Of a stretch of DNA of 64,000 nt, positions 34,725 to 42,755 are shown piece by piece. The translations under genes were made by a program, and so were the position numbers. This DNA comes from an uncultured Bacteroidales bacterium. GTDB lineage: Bacteria; Bacteroidota; Bacteroidia; Bacteroidales; UBA932. Every line of letters begins with the position of its first letter. The stretch's first letter is position 1. The stretch spans positions 1-64,000 of the forward strand of contig CAMKAJ010000003.1 in assembly GCA_946410455.1 (NCBI GenBank), read 5' to 3'. The notes below the pieces were generated by a model. That model saw only the letters and a list, made by a program, of their open reading frames with translations. It had not been told where the DNA came from and made no database searches.

Positions 34725-36722
34725 ATGAAGAAATCAATCGTACTATTATCCGCCGCCCTTATGCTGGCTTCGTGCAATACTGCAAATCCGTTTATCGAAG
34801 GTTGGGACACTCCTTATGGAATCCCCCCGTTCGACCAGATAAAGCTGGCCCACTATATGCCGGCCATTCATGCCGGTATTGAGCAGCAGAACGCAGAGAT
34901 TCAGGCAATAATTGATTGCCCCGACGCTCCTACCTTCGAGAATACAGTAGCGGCGTACGACCGCAGCGGCGCAATTCTGAGCCGTGTGAGCTCGGTGCTC
35001 TTTAACGTGAGCGAGAGCGACTACAGCCCGGAGCTCAATGCCATTGTAGAGGAGGCTACTCCTATTCTCTCCGCCCACGGCGACGATATCATGATGAACC
35101 CTGCGCTCTTTGCCCGCGTGAAGGCGGTTTACGAGGCCGACCAGAGTGCCCTGAGCCGCGAGGAACAGATGATCCTGAAGGAACTCTACGAGGGATTCAT
35201 CCGCAACGGAGTAGGCCTGGACGAAGCCGGACAGGCACGTATGAAGGAGATCAACAGCGAGCTCTCTACCCTTGCCCTCACTTTTGCAAATAACCTTCTT
35301 GCCCAGTCTAATGCATTCAAGGAAGAGCTTGGGTTCTCAGTTTCTTCTTATTACGATAAGATGGCCTCCGAGCAGGACCGTTCGCAGCGCGAGCGTATCT
35401 TCAAGCTCTACTCTACGCGCGGTAATCATGGCGACGAGTTCGACAACAAGGCCGTGGTGCTTCGCGAGATGGAGCTCCGCATAGAGAAGGCCCGGCTTAT
35501 GGGCTACCACAGCCCCGCTGCCTTCATCCTCAGCAACAAGATGGCCGGCGATCCCGCTACCGTAGATGCCTTCCTTCAGAATATTATGGATGCAGCCATG
35601 AAGCGCGCCCGCGAGGAAGTGTATGATATGCAGAAGCTTATGGACCAGGATGTGGCTGCGGGCCTGCTGCCCGACGGCTCCCGCATCGAGCCCTGGGACT
35701 ATATGTACTATGCTGAGCGCGTACGCAAGGCTCGTTACGACCTGGACGAGGCAGAGGTCTCCGAATACTTCAAGATGGAGAACGTAAGGGCCGGTGTATT
35801 CGGCACAGCGTCAAAGCTTTACGGTATCAGCTTCGAGCCGGTTGAGGGCGTGGCTCTCTACAACCCCGAGGCCGAGGCGTTCAAGGTAAGCGACTCCGAC
35901 GGCTCGCTCATCGGTATCATCATCACCGACTATTATCCTCGCGACAGCAAGAGGGGAGGTGCATGGATGACCAACTTCGTTGAGCAGTACGAGGGAGTGC
36001 GCCCCGTAATCGTGAACGTTGGTAACTTCAATAAGCCTACCGAAGAACAGCCTTCACTGCTCACTATAGATCAGGTGGAGACTATGTTCCACGAGTTCGG
36101 GCATGCCCTCCACGGTCTGCTGAGCCAGTGCAAGTACAGGAGTCTGAGCGGCACTTCCGTCAAGCGCGACTTTGTGGAATTCCCTTCTCAGGTTAACGAG
36201 AACTGGGCATTCGAGCCCGAGGTGCTTGCCACTTATGCCTTCCATTACCAGACAGGGGAGGTAATCCCCGCAGAGCTTGTTGCTAAGGTGCAGGCCGCTG
36301 CCAACTTCAACCAGGGATTCACTACCGGCGAGCTTACTGCAGCCAGTATCCTGGATATGAAGTGGCACGAGCTGGGCAGCATAGAGGGGGTTGACGTAGA
36401 ATCCTTCGAGGCCAAGGTATGCAAGGAAATGGGGCTTATCTCAGAGATTATCCCTCGCTACCGCAGCACCTACTTCAACCATATCTTCGGATCCAGCGGC
36501 TACAGCGCCGGTTATTACAGCTACCTCTGGGCCGAGGTGCTCGACAAAGACGCCTTCGAACTCTTCAAGCAGAAGGGTATCTTCGACCAGCAGACATCCA
36601 TGAGCCTCCGCCGCAACGTTCTTGAGATGGGTGGCAGCGAGGAACCCATGACCCTGTACCGCCGCTTCCGTGGCGCCGACCCCGATCCCGCCGCCCTTCT
36701 GAGGGCCAGGGGGCTGAAATAA
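34725..36722 (+). CDS. M3-family oligopeptidase (Dcp/OpdA-like), lipoprotein
   Basis: 665 residues. The N-terminal signal ends LMLASC (lipidation at about Cys17). The M3 zinc-peptidase motif HEFGHALH is at 456-463, the third ligand region WAFEPEVLATYAFHY follows, and GSSGYSAGYYSYLWAEVLDKDAF is the family's C-terminal signature. M3 enzymes such as Dcp release dipeptides or cut oligopeptides. The lipid-anchored form acts in the periplasm or on the surface. It is the last gene of the operon begun at 26262; a peptidase in a nuclease/receptor operon could handle protein bound to DNA, or simply share the nutrient programme. Confidence 0.95.
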   Translation: MKKSIVLLSAALMLASCNTANPFIEGWDTPYGIPPFDQIKLAHYMPAIHAGIEQQNAEIQAIIDCPDAPTFENTVAAYDRSGAILSRVSSVLFNVSESDYSPELNAIVEEATPILSAHGDDIMMNPALFARVKAVYEADQSALSREEQMILKELYEGFIRNGVGLDEAGQARMKEINSELSTLALTFANNLLAQSNAFKEELGFSVSSYYDKMASEQDRSQRERIFKLYSTRGNHGDEFDNKAVVLREMELRIEKARLMGYHSPAAFILSNKMAGDPATVDAFLQNIMDAAMKRAREEVYDMQKLMDQDVAAGLLPDGSRIEPWDYMYYAERVRKARYDLDEAEVSEYFKMENVRAGVFGTASKLYGISFEPVEGVALYNPEAEAFKVSDSDGSLIGIIITDYYPRDSKRGGAWMTNFVEQYEGVRPVIVNVGNFNKPTEEQPSLLTIDQVETMFHEFGHALHGLLSQCKYRSLSGTSVKRDFVEFPSQVNENWAFEPEVLATYAFHYQTGEVIPAELVAKVQAAANFNQGFTTGELTAASILDMKWHELGSIEGVDVESFEAKVCKEMGLISEIIPRYRSTYFNHIFGSSGYSAGYYSYLWAEVLDKDAFELFKQKGIFDQQTSMSLRRNVLEMGGSEEPMTLYRRFRGADPDPAALLRARGLK

Positions 36723-36839
36723 GCTTTCTCGCCTGGCGCTTAATCGGCTGATTATCAGTTGTTTATTGTTTTTGCCTGCATGATTTTTCGTGCAGGCAAA
36801 ATACGTAACGGCATTATTGACAGCAAGTTGGCCGCCAGA

Positions 36840-36877
36840 CGTCGCCGGAGGTACATCAGCTTGTACCTCCGGCGACG
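36840..36877. repeat. Single family-1 REP hairpin
   Basis: A perfect 16-bp inverted repeat (CGTCGCCGGAGGTACA, 36840-36855, with 36862-36877) around a 6-nt loop. It sits between convergent genes and ends one base before the stop codon of the aldo/keto reductase gene, so it may act as a shared transcript end. It is one half of the double-hairpin elements found at 39.5, 53.9, 59.5 and 63.5 kb. Confidence 0.9.
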
Positions 36878-36878
36878 G

Positions 36879-37709
36879 TTAAAACGCTGCGGTATCTGGA
36901 TGCGAACCGTAGCGGGCCTGGGGGAGGGCGCAGATGCGGGCCATCTCGTCGGGGCTTAGATCAAAGTCGGAGAAGTTGAGGTTCTCGCGGATGCGGTCTG
37001 CATGAACTGACTTTACGAGCGGCAGCACGCCGTTCTGTTCGCAGAAACGAAGCAGCACGTGGGCGGGAGTTTTTCCGTGAGCGGCGGCGATATCTACTAT
37101 GGTGGAATCTTCCAGCAATTTGCCCCTTCCCAGAGGGCTCCAGGCCTCTACCAGTATATTGTGCTCCTGGCACAGGGCAACGGTCTCTTCTTGCAGCAGG
37201 CCAGGATGATATTCTATCTGGTCTACTGCCGGGGCAATGTTGGCGGTAGCCAGCACGGGAGCCATGTGTGAGGGATAAAAATTGCTGAGCCCTATGCTGC
37301 GAACCAGGCCTTCGTCGGCGAGGCGCTCCATGGCCTTCCATGTATCCAGGTTTATGCCGGCGGCGACAGCTCCGAACTGCATCTCATTAGCGGGCCAATG
37401 AATGAGATAGAGGTCCAGATAGTCGAGCCCCAGGTCTTGCAGGCTCTTTTCGCAGGCTCGAAGCGTTTTGTCGTATCCACGCTCGGTGTTCCATACTTTG
37501 CTGGTCACAAAGAGCTCCTCGCGCCTCTTCCCGCTTTGCCGTATTCCTTCGCCCACTGAGCGCTCGTTACCATATACGGCAGCTGTATCTATATGCTCAT
37601 AACCTGCTGCTATTGCTTCCCTTACGGCATCTATGCAAATATCGCCGTCCGGTGTTTTGAATGTGCCGAAACCCGGGCAGGGGATGGCACGGCCGTTGTT
37701 CAGTTTCAT
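36879..37709 (-). CDS. Aldo/keto reductase
   Basis: 276 residues, cytoplasmic. It is an NADPH-dependent TIM-barrel reductase of the 2,5-diketo-D-gluconate reductase type. The tetrad region is visible: GYEHIDTAAVYGNERSVG (Asp, Tyr), then LFVTSKVWNTERGYDK (Lys) and YLDLYLIHWP (His). The cofactor-binding part reads SIGLSNFYP, QIEYHPGLLQEE and AWSPLGRGKLL. The C terminus includes IPLVKS-like LPLVKSVHADRIREN. A near-consensus -7 box (TATCTTTA on its strand) lies upstream. It is a lone gene, divergent from gpmI and convergent with the M3 peptidase gene. Substrate is unknown. Confidence 0.94.
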   Translation of the reverse strand: MKLNNGRAIPCPGFGTFKTPDGDICIDAVREAIAAGYEHIDTAAVYGNERSVGEGIRQSGKRREELFVTSKVWNTERGYDKTLRACEKSLQDLGLDYLDLYLIHWPANEMQFGAVAAGINLDTWKAMERLADEGLVRSIGLSNFYPSHMAPVLATANIAPAVDQIEYHPGLLQEETVALCQEHNILVEAWSPLGRGKLLEDSTIVDIAAAHGKTPAHVLLRFCEQNGVLPLVKSVHADRIRENLNFSDFDLSPDEMARICALPQARYGSHPDTAAF

Positions 37710-37776
37710 TGCTAAAAGATTTATTGCCTAAAGATACCAATTTTTTATGATTCTTACCTCAAGCGATGCCCCGAGC

Positions 37777-37807
37777 ATTGCTAATGCCGGCGTTTTTGCT
37801 AACTTTG
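37777..37807 (+). promoter_or_regulatory. Promoter of gpmI, ATTG-N19-TAACTTTG
   Basis: The -7 box TAACTTTG (37800-37807) has a near -33 element ATTG at 37777-37780, 19 nt upstream. The leader to ATG 37834 is about 22 nt. Confidence 0.7.
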
Positions 37808-37833
37808 CGTCCGGAAAATAAGACACTCTATAT

Positions 37834-39354
37834 ATGGCAAAGAAAGTTCTTTTAATGATTCTGGACGGTTGGGGCGAAGGCCGCCACGACCACAGCAATG
37901 CAATCTATACCCAGGGAGCTCCCTTCATTGATTCCCTGCGGGCAAAATATCCTATGGCGCACCTCCATGCCTGCGGCGAGTACGTAGGTCTGCCCGACGG
38001 GCAGATGGGCAACTCCGAGGTGGGGCACATGAACCTTGGTGCCGGCCGCGTGGTGTATCAAGACCTTGTGAAGGTAAACATGGCCTGCCGCAAGCACGAA
38101 CTGCTGCAGAATGCAGAAATCAAGGCCGCTTATGAGTATGTAAAGACCTCCGGCAAGAAGCTCCATTTCTTCGGCCTCTGCTCTCATGGCGGAGTGCATT
38201 CTTCCCTGGAGCATCTTTATGAGTTCCTTGCAGTTGCAAAAAACGAGGGGCTCGAGAACGTTTACGTGCACTGCTTCATGGACGGCCGCGATACCGATCC
38301 TCGCAGTGGTTACGGCTTTGTGAAGGAGCTTGAGGAGAAAATGTCTGCCACCACCGGCAAGATAGCTACCGTGTGCGGACGCTTCTACGCTATGGACCGC
38401 GACAAGCGCTGGGCCCGCGTCAAGGAGGCCTATGACATGCTGGTCGAGGGCAAGGGTGCACAGTTCTCCAGCGCTCTGGAGGGTATCCAGGCATCTTACG
38501 ACGCCGAGGTGACGGACGAGTTCATCAAGCCCATCGTTATTACCGAGGGCGGCAAGCCTCTGGCAAAGGTCGAGGAGGGCGACTGCGTGATCTTCTACAA
38601 TTTCCGCAACGACCGCGCCCGCGAGCTCACTAACGTGCTTACTCAGAACGATATGCCCGAGGAAGGCATGCATACGCTGCCACTCTATTACTGCACACTC
38701 ACTCCTTACGATGCTTCGTTCCAGGGGCTGCATATTCTCTTCCCCAAAGAGGAAGTTACCGACACCCTCGGTGAGACCATCTCCAAGGCCGGCCTGCGCC
38801 AGCTTCGCATCGCCGAGACCGAGAAATACGCCCACGTGACCTTCTTCTTTAATGGCGGCCGTGAGACTCCGTTCGAGAACGAAGACCGCATCCTGGTCAA
38901 CTCTCCCAAGGTTGCCACTTACGACCTCCAGCCCGAGATGAGTGCCGTGGAGGTGACGGACCGCCTGTGCGAGGCTATCCGCAGCGAGAAGGAAGACCTG
39001 ATTATTTTGAATTATGCTAACGGCGATATGGTTGGCCACACCGGAGTCTATAAGGCTATCTGCAATGCAGTAGGATGCATAGACGGTTGCGTGGAGACCA
39101 CGATTACCTGTGCTCTCAACCATGGCTACACCGTTCTGCTTACCGCAGATCATGGTAACGCCGACTACGCGGTTAACGAAGACGGCAGCCCCAACACCGC
39201 CCACTCGCTCAACCTGGTGCAGTTCATCGTGATCGGCGCCGGCCCCGAGGTCAAGACCGTGAAGGACGGAGCCCTTTGCAACGTCGCCCCCACCATCCTC
39301 AAGTTGATGGGTGTCCCTCAGCCTGCGGCTATGACCGCAGAGTCGCTGATCTAG
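37834..39354 (+). CDS. gpmI: 2,3-bisphosphoglycerate-independent phosphoglycerate mutase
   Basis: 506 residues. It interconverts 3- and 2-phosphoglycerate in glycolysis, with manganese and a phosphoserine intermediate. It is an alkaline-phosphatase-superfamily enzyme: Asp11 in MILDGWGEG and the nucleophile Ser61 in [17 protein letters not shown]. Metal ligands lie in [12 protein letters not shown] and [10 protein letters not shown] near the C terminus, with [10 protein letters not shown] in the mutase domain. The length matches the family (about 510). It is transcribed alone; the 3' gap holds a hairpin and a family-1 REPIN. Confidence 0.98.
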   Translation: MAKKVLLMILDGWGEGRHDHSNAIYTQGAPFIDSLRAKYPMAHLHACGEYVGLPDGQMGNSEVGHMNLGAGRVVYQDLVKVNMACRKHELLQNAEIKAAYEYVKTSGKKLHFFGLCSHGGVHSSLEHLYEFLAVAKNEGLENVYVHCFMDGRDTDPRSGYGFVKELEEKMSATTGKIATVCGRFYAMDRDKRWARVKEAYDMLVEGKGAQFSSALEGIQASYDAEVTDEFIKPIVITEGGKPLAKVEEGDCVIFYNFRNDRARELTNVLTQNDMPEEGMHTLPLYYCTLTPYDASFQGLHILFPKEEVTDTLGETISKAGLRQLRIAETEKYAHVTFFFNGGRETPFENEDRILVNSPKVATYDLQPEMSAVEVTDRLCEAIRSEKEDLIILNYANGDMVGHTGVYKAICNAVGCIDGCVETTITCALNHGYTVLLTADHGNADYAVNEDGSPNTAHSLNLVQFIVIGAGPEVKTVKDGALCNVAPTILKLMGVPQPAAMTAESLI

Positions 39355-39406
39355 CAATCAGCGGCTCTAGCGATCAGCGACTCTGTCGAGCTACACGTTA
39401 CCCCCT

Positions 39407-39425
39407 GGCTGCCTTACCGGCAGCC
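39407..39425 (+). terminator. GC-rich hairpin downstream of gpmI
   Basis: GGCTGCC-N5-GGCAGCC forms a perfect 7-bp stem about 50 bp after the gpmI stop. No T run follows, so it is at best a weak intrinsic terminator or an mRNA-stabilising hairpin. G/C homopolymer sequence follows up to the REPIN at 39473. Confidence 0.4.
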
Positions 39426-39472
39426 GTCCCCTCGGGGAGGGGCGCCCCCCCCGCATAAAAACTATATCCACT

Positions 39473-39561
39473 GTTGCCGGAGGTACATCTTACTGGACCT
39501 CCGGCAGCAAAAAAGCCTTAAAATGACGCCGGAGGTACACGCAAATGGACCTCCGGCGACG
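39473..39561 (+). repeat. Family-1 REPIN (double REP hairpin)
   Basis: Two hairpins, each with a GCCGGAGGTACA left arm and TGGACCTCCGGC right arm (39476-39505 and 39528-39557), are separated by an A/T-rich spacer containing AAAAAAGCCTTAAAATG. It lies between the convergent gpmI gene and the minus-strand gene ending at 39613. Loops differ from other copies while stems are conserved. Confidence 0.9.
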
Positions 39562-39612
39562 CTTAACTGTATAATAAGGATCATGGAAGGGGTCTGGTGA
39601 TCCCAAATCTTC

Positions 39613-40131
39613 TCATACTTTCTCCAGGTGATACCCGAGGCGGCAGAGCTCGATGGCGGCGCCGATGCGGTAAAGGACATTCGTGGTTTTGAGAAATAGG
39701 CGATAAGCCTCGGCGGTGCCGGGCTCAGCTCCGGTCTTGAGCAAGTAATGATTTGCGGCTGCGGAGCAAGATTCCATTGCAGCCACGCTGTGCTCCGTCT
39801 CTCGTAGGATAGACGCCGTTATATGGTCGTCCATATCGTCAAAGCCGCGAGCACCCAAAAAGAAGGAATACGGTTTATCTTTATACAGAAGCCAGTCTTT
39901 GTCCCAAAGATGCGCAACGGCCATCCCTAAATAACCGGCGCACGCAAGGCAGAATTCCGGATAATCATTGAAGTTATGAACAGCATCTGCATAAAACGCT
40001 GAGGCATAGTTCATCCAAGCATCGTCTATATCCGGAGAAGACAACAATTCGCCCTTCAGATAGCCATCGCCGGTAGCTACCCCCAGCAAAAATTCCGTCA
40101 AATTTTCGGTATAATTATCAAACTCAACCAT
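39613..40131 (-). CDS. Helical cytoplasmic protein of unknown function
   Basis: 172 residues from the start at 40131. That start is preferred over 40182 because a -7 box (TATCTTTG on this strand, 40140-40147) ends eight nt before it. There is no signal peptide. The sequence is alpha-helical with many acidic and aromatic residues: VEFDNYTENLTEFLLGVATGD, then DDAWMNYASAFYADAVHNFNDYPEF, HLWDKDWLLYKDKP and a C-terminal LKTTNVLYRIGAAIELCRLGYHL. I do not recognise a characterised family. It is convergent with gpmI and divergent from the microprotein-lipoprotein operon. Confidence 0.75.
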   Translation of the reverse strand: MVEFDNYTENLTEFLLGVATGDGYLKGELLSSPDIDDAWMNYASAFYADAVHNFNDYPEFCLACAGYLGMAVAHLWDKDWLLYKDKPYSFFLGARGFDDMDDHITASILRETEHSVAAMESCSAAANHYLLKTGAEPGTAEAYRLFLKTTNVLYRIGAAIELCRLGYHLEKV

Positions 40132-40139
40132 AGCTACTG

Positions 40140-40147
40140 CAAAGATA
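40140..40147 (-). promoter_or_regulatory. -7 box TATCTTTG fixing the start at 40131
   Basis: A consensus box on the minus strand, eight bases before ATG 40131. The predicted leader is only a few nt. Confidence 0.6.
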
Positions 40148-40208
40148 CGAAAAAAGATTTCCTCATGAATGACGCTTCCCAAAATAGGGAAAGTAATTCT
40201 TTTTTTAT

Positions 40209-40216
40209 TAACTTTG
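40209..40216 (+). promoter_or_regulatory. -7 box TAACTTTG of the 40.2-48.3 kb operon
   Basis: A consensus box 43 nt before the first microprotein ATG at 40260. No other consensus box was noticed in the gaps before 45165, so it may drive the whole microprotein-lipoprotein series. Confidence 0.6.
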
Positions 40217-40259
40217 GAGTTTTAATGCCAATTAATCACGTATCATAATACTAACCACA

Positions 40260-40385
40260 ATGAATCAGTACATCAAACCTGTTACAGATTACCAGATACT
40301 GGAATTATGGGCCAGTTTTATGGAAACGACATCCTTCGATGGCGTTAATCTAGAAGACGCAATTGAGGAAGAGTTCTTGTTTTAA
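40260..40385 (+). CDS. Microprotein 1 (41 aa) upstream of a fimbrillin-like lipoprotein
   Basis: The ATG ORF begins MNQYIKPVTDY and ends EDAIEEEFLF with an acidic C terminus. It has no signal peptide or membrane segment. It fits the M-[KN]-x-Y-x-[KT]-P opening shared with the ORFs at 42609, 45038 and 59746, each directly before a large lipoprotein gene. The next gene starts 12 bp after its stop. Function is unknown. Expression is supported by the position between a promoter box and the lipoprotein gene; translation is inference from four parallel cases. Confidence 0.6.
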   Translation: MNQYIKPVTDYQILELWASFMETTSFDGVNLEDAIEEEFLF

Positions 40386-40397
40386 AAGCATTTGACA

Positions 40398-42602
40398 ATG
40401 AAAAAGTTAGTTCTCTTTGCTGCCTTTGCAGCCCTTGTGCTTTCCTGCACTAAAAAAGCGGAGATCGACAACATGTCAAATGTCCGCACTGTACACTTTA
40501 CCGCATCTTCCGTTGAAACAAAGACCGTTTTCGGCACCCCGGATGGCTCAACTTACCCCGTTCTCTGGAGCGAGAACGACAAGCAGGTTGGCGTTTCCCT
40601 CAACTTTGGTGAAGTCAAAGAGGCAAATGTTTCCGTTTCGGCAGACCGCAAAACTGCCACATTCTCACAGGATGTGGCCGAGACAGGGTACTACCAGTTT
40701 GTTGTGGTTAACCCTCTGGTAGCCTTCAAAAGCGTCAACTCCACCGAAAACCGAATAATGGTAGAAATCCCCTCCGGCCAGACCTGTACTGCAACAACTC
40801 CCGACGAGCGAGCCCAGGTGATGGTGGGGGTATCCGATTATTCCCTCGATTTTCCTGAGAAGGTAAGCCTCACCCTCAAGCACGTTCCTGAGTACTTGCA
40901 CATGGTGTTCACCAATGTTAACTTGAACGGCGCTAAGGTGCAGTCTGTCAACATATCTTCTGACGTCAACATTGCAGGACGCTTCTACAGGAAGGTCTCC
41001 GACGGCTCTTTTGTAGAGGGCCCCAGCATGCTTAAGTCTATATCCATCAGCCCGGAAACTCTTGACAACGTGTGGTGTGCTATCGCCCCCGTGGACCTGT
41101 CGGGCACCAACCTCACCGTTTCCATTGTGACGGACAAGGGTTCACTCACCAAAGTTCTCGCTATCCCCTCCGGCAAAGAGTTCAGGAGCGGCAAGATCTT
41201 CAAGATGACTGTGGATATGAGCGGAGTATCTTTGACCGCCCCCGTTGTTTATAATCTGGTGACATCGGCAGATGAGCTGCACTGGGGAGACCGTATCATA
41301 GTGGTTGCGGCCGAATACGACTTCGCACTCTCTACAGCACAAAATAGCAACAATCGTTCCGGCACCGGAGTCACAAAGGGCGACGGAACCATCACCGACC
41401 CCAGCCCTGCCGTTGAGGTTATCAAGCTCGAGGATGGAGTGATTCCCGGTACTTGGTCCTTTGTTGCGAGCGGCGGAGAAAATGACGGTTACCTCTATGC
41501 TGCTGCTGGTTACGACAACGCCGGGAACTATCTTCGCACCCAACAAGATTTGGATGAGCTCGGTAGTTGGAACATTTCTTTCGGCGATTTCACCGACAAC
41601 GACAAGGCGGCTCCCGATGCCCAGCGCGCAATTGTAAAGGCCATTGTGCCCAACAGACCTTTGATGCGTTATAACGTAGAAAGCAACCTGTTCTCTTGCT
41701 ACGGCGAGACCACGAGCATGTTCCCCATAAAGCTCTATCGCCTCAGTGGAGCAGCAGACGATTCTCCCCGCTTCAACGTTACTATGCCTTCCGGCGGGAA
41801 GACTATATCCAGTTCTGCCAATTCTTTGTCTGTATATGTGTTTGGTAACGTAGCCTGGACTGCGTCCGCGACAGGTGGTGCTACCCTCGACAAGACTGCT
41901 GGCACCGGGTACGATAAGCTTACACTGACCATTCCCGAGAATACCTCAACGGAGGCAAAGACCATAACCGTCACCCTGAGCACGAGCGCTTCTGTATCCA
42001 CTGCATCCTATTCCTTCAGCATTACTCAGAACGTAAAGAATACCCAGGCAATACCTGTAGGTACGTTACTGTTCGGAGAAACTTGGGTGGGGGGTACAGC
42101 CGGCCAGACCCCTTCCGCCTATCTGGCAAGCGAAAAAGGTACAACCAAGGTTTATGGAAGTGCAGATATTGAATATACCCAGAAGAGCTCAGACACATAT
42201 ATTAAGACAGACGGTCTTGTGTATGTGCCCAGCAAGTATAGCGGCAGCTTGGCTCTTCCGGAAAACATGAATAATCTTCTTCTCGCCTTTGGCGGATGGT
42301 GGAAAATCGCCGGAATTCCATGTACTGGAGTCAAAAAAGCTACGCTTACATTCAATGCTAATTATAAAGCTATCCCCACCGCTATCACTTCAGATACCGA
42401 AGGCGTTACTGTAGGCAGTCTTCAGCAGGACGACGATGGAGTACTGTCCCAATGGGGAAAGAATTACTATGCCAAAACCTACGAGATCACCTTTGACGCT
42501 TCCTTTAGCGGAGATTCCTTCAGCATCACCTTTGTAAACGGCCATTCAAAGAATAATGTCCGCATTGCAGACGTTGAGCTCACTGTGACAGAAATACAAT
42601 AG
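40398..42602 (+). CDS. Fimbrillin-like lipoprotein with BACON domain
   Basis: 734 residues from ATG 40398; a TTG two codons upstream is less likely. The lipobox LVLSC gives Cys17. The N-terminal third resembles fimbrillin-like proteins (VETKTVFGTPDGSTYPVLWSENDKQVGV, LTLKHVPEYLHMVF, DVNIAGRF). The middle domain (HWGDRIIVVAAEYDFALST, GYLYAAAGYDNAGNYLRTQ, GSWNISFGDF) is of a type seen in Bacteroidetes secreted proteins. A BACON-like domain follows (SANSLSVYVFGNVAWTASA), then a beta-sandwich C terminus (LLFGETWVGG). It is paralogous over its full length to the 42756 gene. A surface structural or binding role is likely; the pilin-like similarity covers only the N-terminal part. Confidence 0.8.
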   Translation: MKKLVLFAAFAALVLSCTKKAEIDNMSNVRTVHFTASSVETKTVFGTPDGSTYPVLWSENDKQVGVSLNFGEVKEANVSVSADRKTATFSQDVAETGYYQFVVVNPLVAFKSVNSTENRIMVEIPSGQTCTATTPDERAQVMVGVSDYSLDFPEKVSLTLKHVPEYLHMVFTNVNLNGAKVQSVNISSDVNIAGRFYRKVSDGSFVEGPSMLKSISISPETLDNVWCAIAPVDLSGTNLTVSIVTDKGSLTKVLAIPSGKEFRSGKIFKMTVDMSGVSLTAPVVYNLVTSADELHWGDRIIVVAAEYDFALSTAQNSNNRSGTGVTKGDGTITDPSPAVEVIKLEDGVIPGTWSFVASGGENDGYLYAAAGYDNAGNYLRTQQDLDELGSWNISFGDFTDNDKAAPDAQRAIVKAIVPNRPLMRYNVESNLFSCYGETTSMFPIKLYRLSGAADDSPRFNVTMPSGGKTISSSANSLSVYVFGNVAWTASATGGATLDKTAGTGYDKLTLTIPENTSTEAKTITVTLSTSASVSTASYSFSITQNVKNTQAIPVGTLLFGETWVGGTAGQTPSAYLASEKGTTKVYGSADIEYTQKSSDTYIKTDGLVYVPSKYSGSLALPENMNNLLLAFGGWWKIAGIPCTGVKKATLTFNANYKAIPTAITSDTEGVTVGSLQQDDDGVLSQWGKNYYAKTYEITFDASFSGDSFSITFVNGHSKNNVRIADVELTVTEIQ

Positions 42603-42608
42603 TACAAT

Positions 42609-42743
42609 ATGAAAAGAGTTTATTCTACCCCGGACTGTGATTCTGTAACTGCAGATATCCAGGACACTTTGCTGCAGGACTCACTTGGGTCTAACGGCAG
42701 TATTAACGATACCAACCCGGAGGCTTTCTGGGGAGATTTTTAA
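42609..42743 (+). CDS. Microprotein 2 (44 aa) between two lipoprotein genes
   Basis: The ATG ORF begins MKRVYSTPDCDSVTAD and ends NPEAFWGDF. It starts 6 bp after the previous lipoprotein gene and ends 12 bp before the next. It has the same K-x-x-Y-x-T-P opening, a central LL-S segment and an acidic/aromatic end as the other microproteins. There is no signal peptide. Function is unknown. Confidence 0.6.
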   Translation: MKRVYSTPDCDSVTADIQDTLLQDSLGSNGSINDTNPEAFWGDF

Positions 42744-42755
42744 TAGGAAGAGCTT

